From contig JANMGB010000287.1 of assembly GCA_031374415.1 (NCBI GenBank), positions 1-12,570 of the forward strand: a stretch of 12,570 nt of DNA, given 5' to 3'. The stretch is from CANHBY01 sp031374415. GTDB taxonomy: Bacteria; Pseudomonadota; Gammaproteobacteria; Burkholderiales; Burkholderiaceae_C. Below, piece after piece: positions 8,249 through 12,570 of this stretch. Under the pieces are notes generated by a model that did no database searches, had not been told where the DNA came from, and was given only the letters and a program-made list of their open reading frames with translations. The position numbers and the translations under genes were made by a program. Every line of letters begins with the position of its first letter. Within the stretch, counting starts at the first letter, position 1.

Positions 8249-8386
8249 AGCTCGACCCCCACACTGGCACGCCATTATACACAGTTAGATCTAATTAGTT
8301 TAAATATTGGTATTTTCCGCAAGCGACCTCACAGCACAAAGTTATATGTTATAATTCGTGTTTTGTTGCGCAACTGCGCGACACGC
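8249..8386 (+). promoter_or_regulatory. P2-P3 spacer with TATA-like run
   Basis: This is a mixed spacer with an AT-rich stretch (8286-8316) and TTATATGTTATAATTC at about 8342-8357. The latter lies some 30-45 bases before the shared motif at 8387, a spacing compatible with a TATA box and a start site. No polyadenylation hexamer for P2 is evident. Confidence 0.4.
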
Positions 8387-8400
8387 TACACTTGACTGCA
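8387..8400 (+). promoter_or_regulatory. Shared gene-start motif, P3 copy
   Basis: TACACTTGACTGCA is an exact consensus copy. It ends only 4 bases before the P3 ATG. If the motif marks the transcription start, the P3 leader would be very short. Confidence 0.75.
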
Positions 8401-8404
8401 GACC

Positions 8405-9085
8405 ATGCCCACAAGCGGGCCGTTTTTGCGTGACATGACAGAGTGCTTGCTTGCCGTGCACAGGCAATATGTCAAGGACGCGCGCGTCAGCAGTGAGGCA
8501 TGCGATGCGCTGGGCGTGACATGCGGAGCCTGGCTTGATGCTGCACTTGCGCTTGAGGACGCGTGCGCGGCAGCATGCACAGCGACGCGACGACGCACGC
8601 ATGCGTCCGCGCTTACAACTTGCGTTACGTCGGCTCTGTACACCAAGCCTGAAACTTGCTATCTGGCCGAGGCGCACGCACAGCTGTGCGCGGCACCGTG
8701 GGTGCGTGACACGGCCCACTTGCGCCAACTGCTGTGCACAGAGCTCAATGCAGTATTCCACCGCGGGCGTGACGTGCGTTCCGCACTCACACTGAGAAAG
8801 AAAAAGATCAAAGTAGACGGGCGCAACACACTCCTTGAACGCGCCGAAATACAAACATCGCTGGGATGGTGTTTTGCGCACGACATTCGCCACCAGATGG
8901 ACGTGGTCATGACGCTTGTGCGCACGTGGGGCAGCGCCATGTGCGCGCATTGCGCCTTTGCTGATGAACGTGCTGAGGAGCTCGAATCCGCCATTCAGTC
9001 GCACATTGCAGCCTTTGCCGACGTTGTCAACGCCATTACGTGCGCCGCTGAACAGCTACAGCCTGTTGGCCAGCGCGCAGCGTAA
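8405..9085 (+). CDS. P3: short, diverged paralogue of P1/P2 (226 aa)
   Basis: This is the smallest member of the P1-P3 family. Residues 84-140 hold the shared block: AEAHAQLCAAPWVRD, ELNAVFHRGRDVRS and a basic RKKKIK segment in place of the last helix. The leading Trp of P1/P2 is replaced (CY at 85-86). The upstream GAWLDAALALEDA helix corresponds to EWLNAAVTAEQR in P2, and GWCFAHDI (about 160) to SWLHKIHDA in P1. It lacks the Pro-rich linker, the SYAEAE segment and the basic nuclear-type tail, and has its own Ala-rich helical C-terminus. It may act as a partner or antagonist of P1/P2, or bind a different site. This is inference. The ATG at 8405 is in good context (GACCATGC) right after the motif. 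Confidence 0.85.
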   Translation: MPTSGPFLRDMTECLLAVHRQYVKDARVSSEACDALGVTCGAWLDAALALEDACAAACTATRRRTHASALTTCVTSALYTKPETCYLAEAHAQLCAAPWVRDTAHLRQLLCTELNAVFHRGRDVRSALTLRKKKIKVDGRNTLLERAEIQTSLGWCFAHDIRHQMDVVMTLVRTWGSAMCAHCAFADERAEELESAIQSHIAAFADVVNAITCAAEQLQPVGQRAA

Positions 9086-9151
9086 AACACGGTACAATGC
9101 AACTAATGTTATTATGACGCAAATTACCGCGTATACGCACACATGTGCGCA
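9086..9151. other. Convergent spacer between P3 and P4
   Basis: This spacer of 66 bases separates the stop codons of the + strand block and the - strand block. It holds AT-rich DNA and TGCGTATACGCACACATGTGCG-like alternating sequence near 9130-9150. I see no AATAAA in either direction. Transcripts probably overlap or terminate here. Confidence 0.4.
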
Positions 9152-11110
9152 TCAGTTTATTATTTGCGAAACGCGAGCCGCGGCTTGTGCACGAACGACG
9201 GCGAGTGCAGCGGCAGAATCCTCGATCGCGGTCACGCGCTTGTCGAGCTCGAAGCAATTGACCGGTGCGTCGTGCCCGCGCGCGTCAAGGATGGCAAGTT
9301 CGCGCTGCAGCTGCGCAAAGCTCTGGCTGTCGTGCTTTGACACGGGCGTGCGCGTAGGTGCGGGTGCAGCGGCAGAATCCTCGATCGCGGTCACGCGCTT
9401 GTCGAGCTTGAAGCAATTGACCGGTGTGTTGTGCTTGCGCGTGTTAAGGATGGCAATTTTGCGCTGCAGCTGCGCAAAGCGCTGGCTGTCGTGCTTTGAC
9501 GCGGGCGTGCGCGTAGGTGCGGGTGCAGCGGCAGGTTTGGAAGCGCTGATTGGCGCATGTGAGCGCGTGTCACGATTGGCGCGCGCCAGGCGTTGCCGCG
9601 GGATTGGCGTTTGGTGGTCTTGGCTTGCGCCAACTGGCTTGTCCGGGAGCGCAGCGGGCGCAGCGGGCGCAGCGGGCGCAGCGGGCGCAGCGGGCGCAGC
9701 GGGCGCAGCGGGCGCAAGCGAGCGAGGGGTTATGCGTACGCTATCCAGAACGGCCGCAATTTCACGATCTTCGCACGCCTCGGCCCATGCGCTCATCAGA
9801 TCGTTGTGTGTAAAATCCAAAGTCGGTGTGGCGTCGGACGAGTCAAGCAGACGCGCGCGTTTGTTCTCTCGCCCGTGCGCCATGTAATCAGAAAAGGAGC
9901 GCTCCCGCTTGCGCGCTCTCATTTCAGTGACCTTTTCAACCGTGGCCATGTGCTGTGGTGGCGGCGTGCGTAAACCATGCGGAACTTCCGTGCGCGCATG
10001 AAAACTGGCCGATTCAGGCCCCAGCTGCGCCTGCACAATCGCACGGGCGCGGCTCTCGACATCGCTTTCTTCTTCAAACTCGGAAAACGCGCGCGCGCGC
10101 TCCTCGTCATATAGCAGCTTGAGTGCCGCGCGCAATTCTGGCGTGTAATGCGCGCCAATGTTCTCGGCCGGTGCGCCTGCAAGGTTACGCTGCACCAGCG
10201 CCAAGCTCTGGCGGCTATCGTAATTGTGCAAGGCCGCCACGTAGCACGCGCGCAGCAAACTCAAAAAATCAAACTGTACGCGCTTGGCCTCTTCTGACCG
10301 CGGGCTGTTTTCTGTCACCGAGTATAGCACTTGGTACATAACACGCAGGCAGTAAAGCGGCCCGCGCGTTTCGGGGTTGTTCTTGCACAGTAGCCGCATA
10401 GCAGCAGCGTCCTTCACAATAATGTACAAGCCGGCGTACACGTCTTTGGACGCAACCATGCACTGTTCAACAAGCGCGGCGCATCCGCCACTGACTAGCA
10501 CGTCCACGCTCATGCAGACCTTGCGCAGCAGCAGCTTGACCGAGGCGCGCGACACTACGCGGCTGTCAATAATGCCAAGACGAAAGAGCACAAGCTCGAT
10601 TGTTTCTTTGCTTTGCGGCGGCGGCGTGTGCGCTAAATTAAAGCAAGCAACCTCTTCAATAGTGCGCGCGTCGCTGCGCTCGCGCAACGTGTCAACAACA
10701 CGGCTGACTGCGCTCAATTCGCGCAATATCTCGCGCGCGTCGGGACATCGAGCAAGCAGCGCTGCAATGTCATCGTGTGCCGCTTGCATGCCAATAATGA
10801 CCCAAGACGATATGTGCGATTCGCCCGTGTGCGCAGATGCGATCAGCATCCAGGACATTACACAGCTAAACGAGCAAGCCACATTCGCCAAGCCAATGCG
10901 AACCGGCCAGAGCGCGGGTTCGCAATCCTCCAATGGCGCGTTGCACACGCGCTTGAGAGCCGCATGCACGCGCTTTTCAGCCTGTGCCATGTACTCGATC
11001 AGCTGACTGACATCATTGCTTGCGCAGCGGTAACCCAAGCCTGGCGCGCTTGCCGCTGGCGCAGTTGCCGCTGGCGCGGTTGCCGCTGGCGCGACCTTTG
11101 CCTGCGCCAT
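9152..11110 (-). CDS. P4: unrecognised helical protein with repeat-rich C-terminal half (652 aa)
   Basis: No named family is recognised. Residues 6-23 are an Ala/Pro/Thr repeat. Residues about 30-345 are predicted-looking helical sequence with EPALW, GES and RCPDA elements that resemble the C-terminal part of P5. An acidic patch (SEFEEESDVES, about 340) is followed by basic clusters RARKRER and ENKRARL (about 398-418), a likely nuclear signal. An (Ala-Ala-Pro)n stretch lies near 467-488, and two 53-residue tandem repeats at 530-582 and 583-635 contain FAQLQR and FxLDKRVTAIEDS helices that may self-associate. The ATG at 11110 (ACCATGG) follows the shared motif by a few bases. A GTG at 11206 would add 32 residues across the motif and is rejected. 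It is transcribed toward P3 and lies 96 bases downstream of P5 on the same strand. Confidence 0.87.
   Translation of the reverse strand: MAQAKVAPAATAPAATAPAASAPGLGYRCASNDVSQLIEYMAQAEKRVHAALKRVCNAPLEDCEPALWPVRIGLANVACSFSCVMSWMLIASAHTGESHISSWVIIGMQAAHDDIAALLARCPDAREILRELSAVSRVVDTLRERSDARTIEEVACFNLAHTPPPQSKETIELVLFRLGIIDSRVVSRASVKLLLRKVCMSVDVLVSGGCAALVEQCMVASKDVYAGLYIIVKDAAAMRLLCKNNPETRGPLYCLRVMYQVLYSVTENSPRSEEAKRVQFDFLSLLRACYVAALHNYDSRQSLALVQRNLAGAPAENIGAHYTPELRAALKLLYDEERARAFSEFEEESDVESRARAIVQAQLGPESASFHARTEVPHGLRTPPPQHMATVEKVTEMRARKRERSFSDYMAHGRENKRARLLDSSDATPTLDFTHNDLMSAWAEACEDREIAAVLDSVRITPRSLAPAAPAAPAAPAAPAAPAAPAALPDKPVGASQDHQTPIPRQRLARANRDTRSHAPISASKPAAAPAPTRTPASKHDSQRFAQLQRKIAILNTRKHNTPVNCFKLDKRVTAIEDSAAAPAPTRTPVSKHDSQSFAQLQRELAILDARGHDAPVNCFELDKRVTAIEDSAAALAVVRAQAAARVSQIIN
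9205..9534. repeat. 159-bp tandem duplication inside P4 (two copies plus a 12-base start of a third)
   Basis: Copies at 9205-9363 and 9364-9522 are about 93% identical (11 differences by my reading), and 9523-9534 begins a third. Each copy is 53 codons and keeps frame. All 11 differences fall in 10 codons and all change the amino acid. Confidence 0.92.
9649..9711. repeat. 9-bp minisatellite in P4 (Ala-Ala-Pro repeats)
   Basis: Seven perfect copies of GCGCAGCGG (+ strand) run in tandem and encode alternating Ala-Ala-Pro on the - strand. Perfect identity of the copies points to recent expansion. They form a flexible linker between the nuclear-signal region and the 53-residue repeats. Confidence 0.93.
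11050..11094. repeat. 15-bp tandem repeat at the P4 N-terminus
   Basis: Three units of TTGCCGCTGGCGCRG type (11050-11064, 11065-11079, 11080-11094) encode APAAT-like repeats right after the P4 start. They are in frame. Confidence 0.85.
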
Positions 11111-11138
11111 GGTAATCAAGTGTAGTCCACACCGTCGG
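11111..11138 (-). promoter_or_regulatory. Shared gene-start motif and upstream element, P4 copy
   Basis: On the - strand TACACTTGATTACC (11124-11111) directly precedes the P4 ATG. The 12 bases GTGGACTACACT that include its start are identical to those before P5 (12223-12212), and CGACGGT lies just upstream in both. The two - strand promoters thus share more than the element-wide consensus. Confidence 0.7.
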
Positions 11139-11206
11139 CAAGCCGCCAGCACGGCTATTCGCGCTTTACTGCACGTGCCGGCGGGGTAAGGGGGGACTGG
11201 ACGCAC

Positions 11207-12157
11207 TCATGCAGCGCCGTAAATGCTGTCAATTGTGGCATCAATTTCCATTGGCACGCTCGCGCTTGCGCCACTGCTTGTGGGCGCGTCGACAAACTCG
11301 GCAAGCCACGGCAGTGGCGGCGGTAGCGGCACGCGGGCGGCACGCGGCGCGCACGCCAACTTGATGCCAACAGCGTGCACGCCCATCATCAAGTCGACTA
11401 ATATAGACTCCCCCGCATAGTACGGCGTGCCAGGGCAAGCATGCACGTGCATGCTGCTGGCAACCGCATGCACGGCTGCATATATCCAGCACTGCGGCTC
11501 CTGGTCGCGTGCCGCGGGCAGTAGCACAGTGTCGATGGCGCACGGGTCGGTTGACATGCTGCGCGCCGCAAGGCACACGGCACGCGCTGCGCAGTCGCGC
11601 AGTGTCGATGCATTGCAGTACGTGCGCACGTCAATGCACATGGCAGCTTGAGCTAGCGCATCGGCGCACAATGCGTCAAGATGCGTGTGCGCTGCGCAGT
11701 CTGCGTGCTCGCGCGCGCCAACAAGTGCAAGCGCGTCCGCGGCGTCGGCGCTGCACAGCGTGGCCGATGCGGTCGTTTGTCTATGCACGGCAGACTCGAT
11801 GGACAGGCCGTCAATTGATTCGCGCAACGTGTGCCCATACGTCCAAATGCCGCACATGGCTTGCATCGCCAACTTGCCAACCTCTTGCGTTGCAACTTGC
11901 AAGCACATGTGGGTGTATATGTACGCGCGGTAAGCCCACATGTCGACCTGCGCGCCCGTTTCGCGGCGTATCAAACGAGGCATTGCTTCCATCCATAACG
12001 CGCACAGTGCCTCGGCGCTGTCAAGTAGCGCGCTCGTGTGCGCACGCAGTGGCGGAAACAGATCGCGCGGATCAAGTGCACGTAATTCGGCCACAGCGCG
12101 TGCAAAGCACAGCTTGTACGCGACTAGCGTGCTTGCTGCATCATGCGTGCGTGACAT
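11207..12157 (-). CDS. P5: unrecognised Cys-rich helical protein, possibly related to P4 (316 aa)
   Basis: I cannot assign a family. The sequence is mostly Ala-rich helices with many scattered Cys residues but no CxxC pairs, so an ordinary zinc finger is unlikely. No signal peptide or clear membrane segment is seen. The C-terminal third has EPQCW, then 25 residues on GES, then GVHAVGIKLACAP. P4 has EPALW, GES and GMQAAHDDIAALLARCP in the same order with similar spacing, which suggests a shared fold. The last residues are acidic and serine-containing (PMEIDATIDSIYG). The ATG at 12157 is the first after the shared motif. A GTG at 12223 would translate a pentanucleotide repeat into LHCIA repeats and is rejected. 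P5 is the outermost gene on the right, mirroring the polymerase on the left. Confidence 0.82.
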   Translation of the reverse strand: MSRTHDAASTLVAYKLCFARAVAELRALDPRDLFPPLRAHTSALLDSAEALCALWMEAMPRLIRRETGAQVDMWAYRAYIYTHMCLQVATQEVGKLAMQAMCGIWTYGHTLRESIDGLSIESAVHRQTTASATLCSADAADALALVGAREHADCAAHTHLDALCADALAQAAMCIDVRTYCNASTLRDCAARAVCLAARSMSTDPCAIDTVLLPAARDQEPQCWIYAAVHAVASSMHVHACPGTPYYAGESILVDLMMGVHAVGIKLACAPRAARVPLPPPLPWLAEFVDAPTSSGASASVPMEIDATIDSIYGAA

Positions 12158-12158
12158 G

Positions 12159-12218
12159 TGCAGTGCAATGCAGTGCAGCGCAATGCAATGCAATGCAGTG
12201 CAATGCAGTGTAGTGTAG
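12159..12218. repeat. Pentanucleotide repeat in the P5 leader
   Basis: Twelve tandem 5-base units of TGCAG/TGCAA type, with variants CGCAA and TGTAG, fill the space between the P5 ATG and its start motif. The outermost units (TGTAGTGTAG) are themselves part of the motif when read on the - strand. Confidence 0.92.
12204..12217 (-). promoter_or_regulatory. Shared gene-start motif, P5 copy
   Basis: On the - strand TACACTACACTGCA differs from TACACTTGACTGCA at two positions. It is embedded in the end of the pentanucleotide repeat and followed by no ATG until the P5 start at 12157. GTGGACTACACT upstream is shared with P4. Confidence 0.6.
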
Positions 12219-12223
12219 TCCAC

Positions 12224-12308
12224 TGCCGCACCGTCGCACCGCCCTTGCAGCCTTTACGCCCAAAAATAAAATAAATGCAGTATATATCCATATTTTAAAG
12301 CAAATGAG
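12224..12308 (-). promoter_or_regulatory. Right leader upstream of P5
   Basis: A GC-rich stretch next to the motif gives way to AT-rich DNA toward the right repeat. On the - strand GGATATATACTG (about 12287-12276) is a TATA-like run roughly 60 bases before the P5 motif, a layout similar to the polymerase side. No gene is visible. Confidence 0.4.
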
Positions 12309-12516
12309 CATTTTGCAGGGCCCCGCGGGGCGAATTTAGTTTAATATTGTTTACGTATTTTATGTGGTTAAAATATTTAATAACGTGAATTTTTGACATT
12401 TTTACCCAATTGTTTGAACGGCTAAATAAATATAGAAACTCATTTAAATCAAACAATAGTAAACTAAATTGCAACACGCCACGGTGGCTTGTACAGTGTA
12501 AGTGACTATATGATAT
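12309..12516 (-). repeat. Right terminal inverted repeat (imperfect)
   Basis: This is the mirror of 1-219. Conserved blocks are 12471-12516 (outer), AACGGCTAA at 12417-12425, TTGACATTTTT around 12393-12403, GTGGTTAA around 12364-12371 and the 19-base identical inner block 12319-12337. The 60-codon frame readable on the - strand through 12477-12295 has no ATG at its 5' end and no counterpart in the left repeat. Confidence 0.85.
12320..12331. other. GC palindrome at inner edge of right inverted repeat
   Basis: GCCCCGCGGGGC is identical to 197-208 and lies at the mirrored position in AT-rich DNA. Flanking bases AAATTC and GGCC are also shared when read in repeat orientation. Confidence 0.75.
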
Positions 12517-12570
12517 TACGTTAAAGATGGGTTTGTTGTTGAATTATTGTACATTACGCTTCATTTAACG
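12517..12570. other. Sequence outside the visible right repeat
   Basis: AT-rich DNA beyond the last base that can be matched to the left repeat. It contains a small inverted pair, CGTTAAA (12519-12525) and TTTAACG (12564-12570). It may be flanking DNA, or a further part of the repeat whose left partner lies outside the window. Confidence 0.4.

Noticed and set aside
9205..9534. Repeat array as a possible CRISPR
   Set aside because: It has only two long copies with no spacers, and the repeat is an in-frame coding duplication.
8916..9887. 323-codon open frame on the + strand opposite P4
   Set aside because: It is a mirror of P4 codon structure in GC-rich DNA, runs across the P3 end and the convergent spacer, and lacks the shared motif. 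The other long antisense frames (for example 4695-5504 and 11509-12213) fail for the same reasons.
12295..12477. 60-codon open frame on the - strand in the right inverted repeat
   Set aside because: It starts without an ATG, has the composition of AT-rich noncoding DNA, and has no counterpart in the left repeat.

Overview
The window looks like one nearly complete mobile or viral element of about 12.5 kb from a microbial eukaryote. Two AT-rich, imperfect terminal inverted repeats (1-219 and 12309-12516) enclose a GC- and CpG-rich, intronless, tightly packed coding core. The evidence for a eukaryotic setting is the delta-type family B DNA polymerase with C-terminal cysteine modules, nuclear-localisation-like tails on several proteins, ATG-only starts in good context, CA/GTGC microsatellites and the lack of ribosome binding sites. 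The host cannot be named. The abundance of CpG argues against a strongly CpG-depleted genome such as a vertebrate's. The left repeat starts at the window edge, so the true left end, and any target-site duplication, cannot be seen.

Layout: left repeat and AT-rich leader (1-365); a very long RNA-primed-type DNA polymerase (366-5975, +); three related + strand genes (6040-6885, 7115-8248, 8405-9085), here P1, P2 and P3, which share a helical, Myb/SANT-like block; a 66-bp convergent gap; two - strand genes (9152-11110, 11207-12157), here P4 and P5, unrecognised and mostly helical, which may be distant relatives of each other; then the right leader and right repeat. All transcription runs inward from the two ends.

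Every one of the six genes has a version of the same short motif, consensus TACACTTGACTGC, shortly before its start codon, and in each case the first ATG after the motif is the gene start. This shared signal makes the six genes look like one co-regulated set belonging to the element. It also rules out the longer GTG/TTG-start versions of four genes.

No capsid protein, packaging ATPase, integrase, transposase, helicase, primase or terminal protein is visible. The best working picture is a self-replicating, inverted-repeat-flanked element that brings its own delta-like polymerase, with PCNA-binding-like motifs, and a small set of lineage-specific DNA-binding-like proteins. It would depend on its host, or on a partner virus, for everything else. 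I do not recognise a described element class with this combination.
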